Shown here piece after piece: positions 1-13,689 of a stretch of DNA of 64,000 nucleotides (the first letter of the stretch is position 1; each line of letters opens with the position of its first letter). The notes under the pieces are model-generated. The model had not been told where the DNA came from. It saw nothing but the letters and a program-made list of their open reading frames with translations, and ran no database searches. The DNA lies in NCBI GenBank assembly GCA_029582155.1, contig CM055895.1, positions 7,622,544 to 7,686,543 of the forward strand, written 5' to 3'. This stretch comes from Panopea generosa. Lineage: Eukaryota > Mollusca > Bivalvia > Adapedonta > Hiatellidae. A program made the position numbers and the translations under genes.

Positions 1-516
1 GGATGTCAATAAATAGTGTATCTTTTGTAATTAAAACAACATAATGGAATTCCCATACCGATTGTAATTTGTAACTTGGATATACCGTTTGATATATTGC
101 GAAAAACAGCTTAATGTGACTAAATCTTACTTAAGAAATACATAGAATATAATGTATACTATTAAGCACTAGTACATTGGCAAGTATCCATCGAAAAGTT
201 GCATTATAGATTTTAGATAATTTAATTTTGAACTCTATTAAACTGTCATAGCAGTTTATCTGAAATAGTTTACTAGTATATAATAATGTCGTTGTCAATG
301 ATCGTATCGCTACTAGGCCTTAGCATTTTTTCTTATTTATTTTACAGGTTTTTGTTGGAGAAGGTTGAATAGGAAGGAGATAGGGAAACACATCACTTAA
401 AAACTATATCAAATAAACAATTTATTTAAAAGCTCAACTGTCAACAATAATAAAATTACTGAAATAACACGCATAGAGATGTGTCCTTGACAAAACATTT
501 TATTCATTGAATGTCT
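1..516. other. Gene-free AT-rich stretch
   Basis: No open frame with protein-like composition, no tRNA-like boxes and no tandem structure seen. Probably ordinary intergenic or intronic DNA. Confidence 0.5.
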
Positions 517-740
517 TGTGTCATTAATGCCACCGAGGAACAGACCATTCTTTCCTGGGATCCTTGAAGGTTAACCAGTACTGGAGCGCACACCCCCATC
601 TCCGCAAGTGTCTTATAACTTCCCCACTTGAATCACCAGTGGAAGACAAATGACAATGAGACGCTACGCTGTATATTAATCATCACAGATTCTGTGGTCT
701 GGCGGAGATTCGATCTCGCGGTCCCTGGATTGATAGAGGG
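517..740 (-). mobile_element. tRNA-derived SINE, family A, 5'-truncated copy
   Basis: On the minus strand this matches the copies at 7338-7633 and 38716-39000. It shares the body with the 'cctgggatcc...ggttaacc' and 'atctccgcaag' blocks, the 'gacaatgagacgctac' block, and a degenerate B-box-like 'agattcgatct' near 710. The A-box end of the tRNA head is missing or too diverged, and the (AATC)n tail is gone, so it is an old copy. Short frames crossing it on both strands (628-891 plus, 633-962 minus) are by-products and not genes. Confidence 0.75.
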
Positions 741-1474
741 GCTGCAAAACGAAAAGAAAACAACACATTTTCCTAAATATCTTCTACAAAAATTAAACAC
801 GTGTAGTAAAAAAGCGGTCCAATTAGAGAACGCTGCTAAGAGAAACACAAACAACGCACGATTAAATATGTGGTGTAAGTCAATATTATAAACGGAAGCA
901 AATATTGAACAAAATAAGTTAGTATAAAAAACAAATATTAGAGGAGTTCGTGATAACATCATATTAACTACTGTTTATTTGTATTTAAACATTTAAATAC
1001 ATCACACGTTATTGCTATTTGCTTTGTCAAGTTTGCCGGTTTAGAATAACGCTATCCCATTGAACTTGTATACTAAATTTACTTAAATGTTATAATTTGC
1101 CAATAAATGACTAAAGTAATTTTCACTATTCTCAGTCTTGACTAACGCAAAAAGGGGTCAAAACGTGTTTATCAATTATACAATTGTACAAACCATTAAA
1201 ATAAAACATGAAGGTTTCTTTTGAAAGCATGTTGAACGTCAAGTCATGAAATTTATCACTTTTCCAATTAGTAAAATGGTATAACAAACACACTTATTTA
1301 CTAGTATTTAGTCGTTAAGGGTTAAACTGATCATCAAAGGCAAGAAAAACGATCTTGATGGCATTTTGATAATGTTAAATGATATATTGTTTCATTTCAT
1401 GTGTTTTATTGCAGGTAAATAACAAGCAAACAGGTTGGGCCAAAAATTCTTACAAAAATTAGAAAATGTTATTC
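741..1474. other. Gene-free stretch
   Basis: AT-rich sequence with no recognisable coding or repeat structure. Confidence 0.5.
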
Positions 1475-1577
1475 ATAGGACATATTCACCATAGGACATA
1501 TTCACCATAGGGCATATGGTGTATTCACCATAGGGCATATTCACCATAGGCCATATTCACCATAGGACATATTCACC
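1475..1577 (+). repeat. 16-bp tandem repeat, about 6 copies
   Basis: The unit is 'ataggacatattcacc' with g/c variants at one position. One copy carries a 7-bp insertion ('tggtgta' type). The array ends abruptly at 'aaattag'. Confidence 0.9.
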
Positions 1578-2225
1578 AAATTAGTTACTGTTTCCCCTTC
1601 AATTTACAAACAAGAATACAACCAATATGGCAACAGCATGTAATATGAAATAAATAAAATCAAAAGAAATGAACGAAAGAAATGAAAATCCCAACACCAG
1701 ATAATAGTAGATTGAACACAGAAAGAAAGAAGAGAAATACAGATTTATCTTTTATTTATTATTGATGTCATAATTATTACGTTTCGGTACTCTGATTCGC
1801 AAACACTCAATAGTAAACAAAGCTCCAACTGCGTTATAAAAGCCACTAGTTGGCTCTACGGCAGGTTTTATACAATTCTATACACAATTCAAATCAGAGA
1901 AACTTTTGTTCAAAATTTCAAAGTCACCACTACATTTTTTGGTGATAATTTTGCTTAATTGATAATGCTAGGTGTGTTCTATGCAGTTTGAAGTAAAGTC
2001 AAATACCAAATGCAAAAAAATCGAAACTCTAAGAAGAACTTGTGAGGTCATGCGCTCTAAATTGTAAACAAATATACAAAGATATGTGTAGATACGATTG
2101 ATTCAGCAGCCGAGTAATTGTGTGTTTTCAGGATACTGTTATAACTGACAGGTAAATAAAACAGCTGTTGTACATTAGCCACTTCTACATATCTCTGCCC
2201 CGGCAGAACATTTAGTATTAGTTTT
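1578..2225. other. Gene-free stretch
   Basis: AT-rich, purine-rich around 1660-1740. No gene or repeat family recognised. Confidence 0.5.
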
Positions 2226-2280
2226 AGTATTACAGTAAAAGTAATAGCAGAAGAAGTAACAATAGAAGTATAAGAAGAAA

Positions 2281-2312
<32 letters not shown>

Positions 2313-2360
2313 GTAGTAGTAGTAGTAGTAGTACAATTAGTAGTAGAAGTAGTAGTAGTA

Positions 2361-2402
<42 letters not shown>

Positions 2403-2635
2403 ATAGTATTAGCAATAGTATTGGTAGTAGTTACTGTAGCAGTAGTAGTAGTAATAGTAGTAGTAGCAGCAGAAGTAGAAGTAGTTGTAGTAATAGTGAT
2501 TGTAATAAAAATAATAATAGTAGTAGTAGTTGTTGCTATAACAGAAGTAGTAATATCAGTAGTAGTAGTAGAAGTAGTAGCAGAACCAGCAGCAGAAAGT
2601 GTGGTTATTCTAGGAAAAAATTAGTAACAGTAGTA
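2226..2635 (+). repeat. Compound trinucleotide microsatellite (AGA)n/(AGT)n
   Basis: A run of AAG/AGA triplets near 2275-2310 passes into long GTA/TAG runs with scattered substitutions to about 2635. Frames through it (poly-Leu on the minus strand, Val-rich on the plus strand) are artefacts of triplet periodicity. Confidence 0.95.
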
Positions 2636-4788
2636 TTTAACAATATTATCTATCGTTTATATGCTACTTCCGTAATCTCTCATCTCACGCACCCACGCAT
2701 ATTGTTTATTTAAAACAATGCTCTGTGCCCACGTGTTCTGATATACAATTCCCCCATATAGTTACCCCATCTTCAGCACCTGCTTCTCTAGACATATTTC
2801 AAAATGTAATGATGCCTAACCTTGGACAAAGATTATCAACGTTTTCATCGCAATGATTTATGGCATTTACCAAATAAAGATAAATAATTATTGCCATAAA
2901 GATACGGCCAGCTGGCATATTGATGTATATCAAGAATACATAGGCGTATTGAGACAGCACAAGAGTAGTACGTCACAACTCGGTAATATTGATGTATAGA
3001 GAAGGTATGAAATGGGCGACATTGCCAATGGTTTCTGCATCAAGAGGGTGTTAAGACATATAGAGTCTGAGCACAAGTGTAGACCCGCTCTGCCAATAGC
3101 TTCTTTATAGAAAGGGTGCGAATACGTACGGAGATGGAACAAAATTGTACATAGACATTGCCAGATGACGGTATGAGAAAATATAATTGATGACATACTG
3201 CTATACCGGATATCGTTAAAAGATAGTTTGCAGTTGTTTACGTTCCATAAAATAAATTGTTTTAATATTATATCCGCCAACAACGTCAATGGTTATATAT
3301 CAGTTACTAAACTTGTTTCGGCTAGTTTCTTTCTTCGTATCTTAAATCCTTTAAAGGACTGTTATTTGATGATTATTTGAAAAGTTTATTTTTAAATTTA
3401 ATTCGAAATATTTCTGCTGAATATAATTGTTCGAGTGGTCTCCCTTAAATACGGAAAGGAAGTATTAAAGTTTAAAATACTTTATTGTATGCACAAAAGC
3501 TTTCGAATGAGTAAGCAAAAAAAGTAAACCAACCCGTTGTTCAAAATGTTCTGTGTTTCCTTTTATCAGATTGTGTGTTGACTTTCCAACCGTATAGTAT
3601 TCTTACATGTACAAGCTATTCGACTGCTGAAAAAAGTGGTCCAGTACTTGGACTGGGTGTTGTTATTATTTTATTGGAATCATGGAGTTCGAAAATAGAA
3701 TACTGCTTTAGCCGGCTCTAGGGACGTGAGGTGTGTTACAAATGTACATGTTTTATAACTCATCATGAGCAGACATTATAAAATAGAGTCTTCTACTTTC
3801 TTTTCTTGGAATCGCTCTGTGTTTCAAATGGCCCTTTTGATCAGGTTTTATTGATACAATGTTGTGATATTGAGATGAATTATTAAAAGCATTGGCGACA
3901 TCAGTCTGTTTATTTAGCTAAAGGCTTGGCATAAAATCTCTTTCCTAACAATATAAAACAAGTAAGACATATAATATGTGCCCATGGGAAGGACTATCGG
4001 TAATTTGTCTACACGCGTTATAACTGAATTAATATATCGATGCAGAGACATGATAAACAGAGATAAGTAACTGCAGGTGCGTTTTTATAATCCGTCTGGT
4101 ATCTTTGGTATTTTCCACATTTTGCACATCTTCTGCTCAACCAACCGACACATTTTTGTGATTTTTGTCAATTTGGTGTAAAATGTAAAAACAAAGGGCC
4201 AGGTCGTATTTTAAGGTATTAATATACAGTTTTCTCTGTTCTCCTCTTTCTACATAAAATATATAATTCTATGATGTGTAGTGATGTCCATGTTCAAAGT
4301 GGTGCACTATCTTTTGTGTTAAACAATTAAATATTCCGTAAAATGATCCAACATTTTTACTTTAAAGTCTGTTTAAACCCAGAAAAATTGATTTAAGAAA
4401 TGTTGAACATTTTATTAGCACGCATTTGGAACCAGTTAATTAAATTCAGAAAAAAATCATTAAAAATTATTACAGAAATACTAAAGGTGCCAACGAAACT
4501 TCAGCCGTGTATAATGAATTGATATTAACCTGTCCATCTCTCTAATTAAACCACTGATTTTTATCTAAAAACAAACTTCTAAATACGTTCGCATATTGCA
4601 TAGTAAGGAATGTCTGCGATATAACAATATCCCACACTCTGACCGCCTCTCATTTTCCGTAACGAATTAATGAAGTAAGAATTGTCATTATGTGCAGGCG
4701 TGCAGTTTGTGTTGGCGGTGATTGAATATAAGACAAAGTCATAATCATATTATTTAAGCACGTTGTGGTGTTTCTTTGTTAAAACAGT
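2636..4788. other. Gene-free stretch
   Basis: No gene recognised. At about 2915-3130 similar words recur ('attgatgtata', 'attgccaatgg', 'ctgccaatagc') and suggest a very old, eroded short-unit repeat. A 119-codon minus-strand frame covers the same DNA but has no recognisable motif. Confidence 0.45.
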
Positions 4789-5985
4789 TATAGTCTATGC
4801 ATTTGCTAGTTAGTTGTTATATCCATAATAGTCTATACCTTTGCTAGTTAGTGGTATATATATTATAGTCTATACCTTTGCTAGTGAGTTGTTATATCCA
4901 TTATATACCTTTGCTAGTTATTATTATATCTATTATAGTCTATACCTTTGCTGGTTAGTTGTTATATCCAGAATAGTCTATACCTTTGCTAGTTATGTGT
5001 TATATCCATTATAGCCTTTACCTTTGCTAGCTATTTGTTTTATTCATTATAGTCTATACCTTTGCTATTAGTTGTTATATCCAGAATAGTCTATACCTTT
5101 GCTAGTTATTTGTTATATCCATTATAGTCTATACATTTGCTAGTTATTTGTTATATTCATTATAGTATATACCTTTGCTAGTTATTTGTTATATCCATCA
5201 TAGTCTATATCGTTGCTAGTTTTTTGTTATATTCATTATAGTCTATATCTTTACTAGTTAGTTGTTATATCCATTACAGTCTTTACCTTTGCTAGTTATT
5301 TGGTATATTCATTATAGTATATACCTTTTCTAGTTAGTTGTTATATCCATAATAGTGTATATCTTTGCTTGTTATTTGTTAGATTCATTATCGTCTATAC
5401 CTTTGCTAGTTATTTGGTATATTCATTATAGTCTATACCTTTGCTAGTTATTTTGTATATTCATTATAGTCTATACCTTTGCTAGTTATTTGTTATAACC
5501 ATTATAGTCTATACATTTGCTAGGTATTTGTTATATTCATTATATCCTATACTTTTGCTAGTTATTTTGTATATTCATTATAGTCTATACCTTTGCTAGT
5601 TATTTGTTATAACCATTATAGTCTATACCTTTGCTAGTTATTTGTTATAACTATTATAGTCTATACCTTTGCTAGTTATTTGGTAAATTCATTATAGTAT
5701 ATACCTTTGCTAGTTAGTTGTTATATCCAGTATGGTATATATCTTTGCTTGTTATTTGTTAGATTCACTATCGTCTATATCTTTGTTAGTTATTTTGTAT
5801 ATTCATTATAGTCTATACCTTTGGTAGTTATTTTGTATATTCATTATAGTATATACCTTTGCTAGTTATTTTGTATAGTCATTATAGTCTATACCTTTGC
5901 AAGTTATTTGTTATAACTATTATAGTCTATACCTTTGCTAGTTAGTTTGTATATCCAGAATAGTCTATACCTTTGTTTGTTATTT
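4789..5985 (+). repeat. ~37-38-bp minisatellite, about 32 copies
   Basis: The unit contains 'tagtctatacctttgctag' followed by 'ttatttgttatatccatta'. Spacing between successive 'tttgctag' words is 37 or 38 bp at the left end. Copies differ at several positions (Tgtt/Tttg, atccat/attcat), so the array is moderately old. A plus-strand gene is excluded by frequent stops. Confidence 0.95.
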
Positions 5986-7327
5986 GGTATATAAATGAAT
6001 TGATCATTCATCAACATGAACTTTGGATACTGAATCAATGTACAGAAATGACTTTTATTTACTGGTAAATGATTCATGTAATCATTCAATCTCACCTGAA
6101 ATAGAATATAAATATAACAACAGCTAATGGCATCTCACGAAACGCTGTGTTACATAAAGGGAAAATGTATAGTTTTGAGAACCACAATTTTAAATGAATC
6201 CTTAGGTATTGACAGATATCAAAATACGTGAAATAATTTTGTTTATTATTTATATTGAAAAATGATTCTTAAAAAAGACTTGTTAAACTAAATATTTAAA
6301 AACTGATCCTTTCTCTGTACCGTTCCTTAGATATGATTTTGTTATGTTTTGGAAGTGTATATCATAAGTTTATATGGAATAATGTACAATCCATAAATAT
6401 GACACCGTGTCCACTGTCTCAATTATACGTCACCTACATAAGTAGTAAAAAACGTGCTGCCATTGGTTTAAAGCAATCCCCATCTTTTACGCTGTGGCCG
6501 AGACAAAATAGTCGCACAGTGACGCTGTATCCGTCTGTGACATGACGTATAAAATATATGATGTAAACTATCTAATTTGGCGCCTTAAAGCGATATTGGT
6601 AAAATATAATGATGAATTAATTTAAATATATTTAAATTTATTATTCAGTGTGTTTCCTATGAAAGAAAAAAATATTTCATGGCTTTTTCGGTTCGGATAA
6701 AAATTCAATCCCTTGGAACTGTTTTCGCGGGATCGAGGCATGCATCACAAATGTAAATATATGACATTGGATACTATTTGTTACTAGGGATGATAATTTT
6801 TTTTAAATATTCAGTAAATATGAATTCAGCTATAAGTTATACATATGGTATAATTAAATTGCAAGTGCTACTCCTACTTTAAATATTAATATATTTGAAT
6901 TCAACCTTGTAGCACGGAATAGCAGATGAAACAATTTCAAAACAAAAATCTATAAAACAAAGAGAAACGACTCAACAATCGAAATCCTGCCGACTTAAGT
7001 CTCGCGTGTTATGTTACCATGAATTATCCGATAAGCGTTTCCCATCTTATAAAACAAGGTTGTGATGTGAATGAATTCTCTAAAGGGAAGCGTTGTGTTC
7101 ATTCGATGCTAGCTCAATGTCTGCACCATTTATTATGCCATTTATGCAAATAAACGACCTGTAAAGTACTATTGTAATATTGTGAAGAGTTTGTTTGACA
7201 AACTGAACGTATCTTCAATGATATCGGTACCATAGTTGAATGATGAAAACAATTATAAACATAAGTATTCGTTACGGTATATTAATATAACTGTCGCAGG
7301 AATTATATTTACAAACGTTTGGAAAAT
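5986..7327. other. Gene-free stretch
   Basis: AT-rich. A 70-codon plus-strand frame at 6333-6545 has no recognisable motif. Nothing else supported. Confidence 0.45.
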
Positions 7328-7337
7328 GAAAATCTTG

Positions 7338-7633
7338 ACTGATTGATTAATTGATTAATTATTAAGCGTCATTTTATGTCATAAAAGGCAAACCGATGAT
7401 CAGTTAACCTAGCCACTATTTCCTGGGATCCTAAAAGGTTAACCAATACTCGAGCACACCCCTTTTCCGCAAGTAACTGGTAAGTATCCCGCTTGAATCA
7501 GCGTTGATACGAATGATAATGAGACGCTATGTCGTATATTAATCATCACGGACACTGTGGCCGGGCGGATATTCGAACTCACAACCCATGGGTTTATAGT
7601 CAGACGCGCTACTGATTGAGCTAATCAGGACCG
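7338..7633 (-). mobile_element. tRNA-derived SINE, family A, with target-site duplications
   Basis: Read on the minus strand, a tRNA-like head (A-box 'tagctcaatcag', B-box 'gagttcgaata') is followed by a ~200-bp body and a degenerate (ATTAATC)n tail at 7338-7360. The direct repeat GAAAATCTTG flanks it at 7328-7337 and 7634-7643, as expected from LINE-mediated insertion. The body contains CCAGTTACTTGCGGAA, which also occurs in a second SINE family in this window. Confidence 0.9.
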
Positions 7634-7643
7634 GAAAATCTTG

Positions 7644-8112
7644 GAAGCCAAAGGCAATATAAACATTAACAGTAAGACTGAAGCGTAACCAATTGCTTAT
7701 GTTATAAGCTGCATTACATTGCTTACTTTTATAGCTATGAATACAAAAAAAGACATGATATGAAACACTAACCCTGTAGTATCTTTCTTCATGTTATTTA
7801 CCGGTATGATTTTGAATCATTTAAATTATGATAAAATGTAATTTAATCATAAGTATTCTCATTTGGCATTATGTTTCACGTCTTAACACGGTAAATTGCT
7901 GATATAACATATTCTGTATCTAAAACACGTTTCATGTTGTAAAGAAGTTACTAAATCAAAGTCACTTATAATTCAGAAAATATGCAATTTTCAAAAGAGG
8001 AATACAAACAATTTTTATTGAAGTTTAACGCTATAGTTAGATGTGACAACCAGGGTCATTGCTGAAGGAAGACACGCCAAAATCATGAAAACGAACATGA
8101 AAAAAATCCACC
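7644..8112. other. Gene-free stretch
   Basis: AT-rich, no coding or repeat structure recognised. Confidence 0.45.
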
Positions 8113-8205
8113 AGCCTTCCACAAGCAACTGGCAAACTGTCTGACGTAAATGCTTTTAACCAAGGTTGACTCGAATCTACCCTCTCGACAGTAGCAGAAA
8201 AGCGC
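8113..8205 (-). mobile_element. Diverged SINE fragment, family D-like
   Basis: The stretch 'ccacaagcaactggcaaac' followed by a 'gttgactcgaatct' B-box-like word (reverse orientation) matches the 3' body and head order of the copies at 39370-39545 and 18912-19072. It is strongly diverged and shorter. Confidence 0.45.
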
Positions 8206-8443
8206 CTTAAACATTCATAACGACAAAGAACATATCACGAGAAGTTATAATAAAATGATTGAAATTAGTAATTACAATAAGGTATCTGCTTCAAAGCATA
8301 CATGTGATTGAAGTGCCTATAAATCTTTCCTTACTATTTTGTTATGTATCGAGCTTTCACAATTTAAGAAAGAATCCACGAAAATGGTTCATTCATTAAA
8401 GAGGTGTCATTAAAAGTTTCAATATCTAAAGTTGGTCGAGGTC

Positions 8444-11400
8444 CAGTTGCAATATTAGATAACCGAATTCGATAGAAAAAAGTCTATCGGTGAATACGTA
8501 ATATACATTATGACCTATATTTATTGAATGTAAGACAATGGTTTAAATGAAGTGATTCATGTTTTACCTGATATATAAACTTAGTATATAAATTGGTCAT
8601 CTCAGCTTTCTTGTTTGACATTCGGAAACAAAAAATAACACTTTTGGAAGAAGGTAACCCGGGTATCAATTCAGATATATGTCAATGAAAATGGTTCAGT
8701 AGTTTCACACGAGATGTAATTTTAAGCTTCAAGATTTTGAAATACCGATCAAAAATTCTAAAAAAGCACAGCCAAAAATACATACATTTATAATGAATTG
8801 AGACAGCGGTTTCAGAGAAGAAGATTAACAAGTTGTCTTTACTGTTTCTCTATTCATATGTCAAATATGTTAAAACAATTTAAATTAATAAATCCACCCT
8901 AACATATTAAGCAAACACTTAAGAAATTGAAAAACTAAAACTCCTGAATAAAATATATCAATTAGCGACAAACGTGCAAGTGCCTAAACTAATTAAAATA
9001 ACACGCTAGTACTTGGAATTTTGATGCAATTCACAAGTCTTTTAGTGTTCAAATGATTAAATGTTCATTTCTCTTGGTGTTTCGTAACTAGTTAGTTAGT
9101 TTAAAGGCTAATACAACATTTAAATAATACGATAGTTATAATTTGTGAAGAAAACAATCAGGATTAAAATTTCCATATCGTCATTTAAACTGAAATATAA
9201 GGCTGATGAAGGTCAAGTTAAAAAAAAATCTTTATTTGCTTGATCCCGCAACGGAGTGGTATGAGCAAAAGTTCCTTAACAAATGACTTGAAATTAAATA
9301 CTTCTGTATTGAGTGCGCTTTTACAGATGTTTTATTACACGCATGTAAATTTAAACAAATTAAGTTCGTACTTTTGTGCTGTGATTTTTTGTGTGCTGTT
9401 ATAAAACATGTATTACCGTTTGATTTAATTTTATGCTCCAATTTTATCCAACGACAGTAACGAGTTTTCTTATTTTCAGATTTTTTTTATCAACGGGTTA
9501 TCTCTCTGAATATGAGCACACGCATGCAAAGTCAACACCAATGTTGAGAGCAGTTGCAATATTAGATAACCGAATTCGATAGAAAAAAGTCTATTGGTGA
9601 ATACGTAATGTACATTATGACCTAGATTTATTGAATGTAAGACAATGGTTTAAATGAAGTGATTTATGTTTTACCTAATATATAAACTTAGTATATAAAT
9701 TGGTCATCTCAGCTTTCTTGTTTGACATTCGGAAACAAAAAATAACACTTTTGGAAGAAGGTAACCCAGGTATCAATTCAGATATATGTCAATGAAAATG
9801 GTTCAGTAGATTCACACGAGATGTAATTTTAAGCTTCAAGATTTTGGAATAGCGATCAAAAATTCTGAAAAAGCACAGCCAAAAATACATACATTTATAA
9901 TGAATTGAGACAGCGGTTTCAGAGAAGAAGATTAACAAGTTGTCTTTACTGTTTCTCTATTCATATGTCAAATATGTTAAAACAATTTAAATTAATAAAT
10001 CTACCCTAACATATTAAGCAAACACTTAAGAAATTGAAAAACTAAAACTCCTGAATAAAATATATCAATTAGCGACAAACGTGCAAGTGCCTAAACTAAT
10101 TAAAATAACACGCTAGTACTTGGAATTTTGATGCAATTAACAAGTCTTTAAGTGTTTAAATGATTAAATGTTCATTTCTCTTGGTGTTTCGTAACTAGTT
10201 AGTTAGTTTAAAGGCTAATACAACATTTAAATAATACGATAGTTATAATTTGTGAAGAAAACAATCAGGATTAAAATTTCCATATCGTCATTTAAACTGA
10301 AATATAAGGCTGATGAAGGTCAAGTTAAAAAAAAATCTTTATTTGCTTGATCCCGCAACGGAGTGGTATGAGCAAAAGTTCCTTAACAAATGACTTGAAA
10401 TTAAATACTTCTGTATTGAGTGCGCTTTTACAGATGTTTTATTACACGCATGTAAATTTAAACAAATTAAGTTCGTACTTTTGTGCTGTGATTTTTTGTG
10501 TGCTGTTATAAAACATGTATTACCGTTTGATTTAATTTTATGCTCCAATTTTATCCAACGACAGTAACGAGTTTTCTTATTTTCAGATTTTTTTTATCAA
10601 CGGGTTATCTCTCTGAATATGAGCACACGCATGCAAAGTCAACACCAATGTTGAGAGCAGTTGCAATATTAGATAACCGAATTCGATAGAAAAAAGTCTA
10701 TTGGTGAATACGTAATGTACATTATGACCTAGATTTATTGAATGTAAGACAATGGTTTAAATGAAGTGATTTATGTTTTACCTAATATATAAACTTAGTA
10801 TATAAATTGGTCATCTCAGCTTTCTTGTTTGACATTCGGAAACAAAAAATAACACTTTTGGAAGAAGGTAACCCAGGTATCAATTCAGATATATGTCAAT
10901 GAAAATGGTTCAGTAGATTCACACGAGATGTAATTTTAAGCTTCAAGATTTTGGAATAGCGATCAAAAATTCTGAAAAAGCACAGCCAAAAATACATACA
11001 TTTATAATGAATTGAGACAGCGGTTTCAGAGAAGAAGATTAACAAGTTGTCTTTACTGTTTCTCTATTCATATGTCAAATATGTTAAAACAATTTAAATT
11101 AATAAATCTACCCTAACATATTAAGCAAACACTTAAGAAATTGAAAAACTAAAACTCCTGAATAAAATATATCAATTAGCGACAAACGTGCAAGTGCCTA
11201 AACTAATTAAAATAACACGCTAGTACTTGGAATTTTGATGCAATTAACAAGTCTTTAAGTGTTTAAATGATTAAATGTTCATTTCTCTTGGTGTTTCGTA
11301 ACTAGTTAGTTAGTTTAAAGGCTAATACAACATTTAAATAATACGATAGTTATAATTTGTGAAGAAAACAATCAGGATTAAAATTTCCATATCGTCATTT

Positions 11401-12871
11401 AAACTGAAATATAAGGCTGATGAAGGTCAAGTTAAAAAAAAATCTTTATTTGCTTGATCCCGCAACGGAGTGGTATGAGCAAAAGTTCCTTAACAAATGA
11501 CTTGAAATTAAATACTTCTGTATTGAGTGCGTTTTTACAGATGTTTTATTACACGCATGTAAATTTAAACAAATTAAGTTCGTACTTTTGTGCTCTGATT
11601 TTTTTGTGCTGTTATAAAACATTTATTACCGTTTGATTTAATTTTATGCTCCAATTTTATCCAACGACAGTAACGAGTTTTCTTATTTTCAGATTTTTTT
11701 TATCAACGGGTTCTCTCTCTGAATATGAGCACACGCATGCAAAGTCAACACCAATGTTGAGAGCAGTTGCAATATTAGATAACCGAATTCGATAGAAAAA
11801 AGTCTATCGGTGAATACGTAATGCACATTATGACCTAGATTTATTGAATGTAAGACAATGGTTTAAATGAAGTGATTTATGTTTTACCTAATATATAAAC
11901 TTAGTATATAAATTGGTCATCTCAGCTTTCTTGTTTGACATTCGGAAACAAACAATAACACTTTTGGAAGAAGGTAACCCAGGTATCAATTCAGATATAT
12001 GTCAATGAAAATGGTTCAGTAGTTTCACACGAGATGTAATTTTAAGCTTCAAGATTTTGGAATACCGATCAAAAATTCTGAAAAAGCACAGCCAAAAATA
12101 CATACATTTATAATGAATTGAGACAGCGGTTTCAGAGTAAAAGATTAACAAGTTGTCTTTACTATTTCTCTATTCATATGTCAAATATGTTAAAACAATT
12201 TAAATTAATAAATCCACCCTAACATATTAAGCAAACACTTAAGAAATTGAAAAACTAAAACTCCTGAATAAAATATATCAATTAGCGACAAACGTGCAAG
12301 TGCCTAAACTAATTAAAATAACACGCTAGTACTTGGAATTTTGATGCAATTAACAAGTCTTTAAGTGTTTAAATGATTAAATGTTCATTTCTCTTGGTGT
12401 TTCGTAACTAGTTAGTTAGTTTAAAGGCTAATACAACATTTAAATAATACGATAGTTATAATTTGTGAAGAAAACAATCAGGATTAAAATTTCCATATCG
12501 TCATTTAAACTGATATATAAGGCTGATGAAGGTCAAGTTAAAAAAAATATCTTTATTTGCTTGACCCCGCAACGGAGTGGTATGAGCAAAAGTTCCTTAA
12601 CAAATGACTTGAAATTAAATACTTCTGTATTGAGTGCGTTTTTACAGATGTTTTATTACACGCATGTAAATTTAAACAAATTAAGTTCGTACTTTTGTGC
12701 TGTGATATTTTTGTGCTGTTATAAAACATGTATTACCGTTTGATTTAATCTTATGCTCCAATTTTATCCAACGACAGTAACGAGTTTTCTTATTTTCAGA
12801 TTTTTTTTATCAACGGGTTCTCTCTCTGAATATGAGCACAAGCATGCAAAGTCAACACCAATGTTAAGAGC
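8444..12871 (+). repeat. Four tandem copies of a ~1,107-bp unit
   Basis: Each copy begins at 'agttgcaatattagataacc': 8444, 9552, 10659 and 11765, and the last ends at about 12871. Copies 2 and 3 share private variants (for example 'cagtagattcac', 'gaatagcgatc') against copies 1 and 4. The distal third of copy 1 is identical to copy 2: the 210-bp stretches 9232-9441 and 10339-10548 translate identically. Short frames recur in every unit (about 60-92 codons, both strands) but lack known motifs, and the 9232-9441 minus frame is broken in later copies, so I do not call them genes. No terminal inverted repeats or transposase seen. Confidence 0.97.
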
Positions 12872-13689
12872 ATATAATGAAAATATCTTCAAAAATAAGA
12901 AAAAATATACGAATTCTTATTTTATGCCCAAATGTATACTTTATACAGATATATCTTTCATATATTTCTAAAGCATGAATATTATATACAATATCAGAAA
13001 AAAGATTGGAACGAAATTCTAGCTTATATGTTCCTCTCCTCGATACAAATGCTTTACATTACGATAAATGGCAATTACAAAAATATATACATTTGATGCT
13101 AAAATGGTTGGTAGACCTAACCGCTCATTATAAATGTTGCTGATAAAAATACTTTAAAAAGAATAGTCATCAACTTCGGTTGATCATTTCAATCTTGCCA
13201 CTCGATTATTTTGTTTTTTTTTGTTACGCCTTTATCTAAACCATCAACAGCGAAATTCTAACCCATCAAATGATCCCTGAAGTCTGAGTATTGTATTCGC
13301 ATTTACAATCGAATAGCACTGGAGATCGTGTGATACATTTAAATAATTCTGTTTGTTGTACACCATGAATAAAACGAATGCACATGTGGCGAATCCCCGT
13401 GGACTGAACAGATAATGTCAAAGCGCATTGCATGTTGTTTGAAATTAATCCCAAAATCCATTATGCAAATAATTTACAGTTGATCTTTCTTTAAAGTTTA
13501 GCAACACTATCCCTATTTACTATAAAAGCATCCAAACATTTAATATGCGATTTTGTGTAAATTTCAGATTCCTCATGAGACAGCATTATTGTTATTTGAA
13601 TGAAGTTTATATGATTGTACTAGGTGAATGAAACGATCTAATGACTTTTTCTTTTCTCATCCGTAAGTATTAGTGTACTCCATGATCAA
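12872..13689. other. Gene-free stretch
   Basis: AT-rich flank of the 1.1-kb array. A 62-codon minus frame at 13266-13454 shows no motif. Confidence 0.45.

Noticed and set aside
2230..2624. Poly-Leu and Val-rich ORFs
   Set aside because: Direct products of the trinucleotide microsatellite.
2930..3289. 119-codon minus-strand ORF
   Set aside because: No motif, no codon-like composition and no splice context; lies over an eroded repeat-like area.
1475..5985. Possible CRISPR-like arrays
   Set aside because: Units are contiguous tandem repeats without unique spacers, and the genome is eukaryotic.
9232..9441. 69-codon minus-strand ORF conserved in two 1.1-kb units
   Set aside because: Identity reflects recent duplication of the whole unit; the frame is broken in copies 3 and 4.
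12465..12971. 92- and 72-codon plus-strand ORFs at the end of the tandem array
   Set aside because: Open only because of small indels in the fourth copy; no domain.
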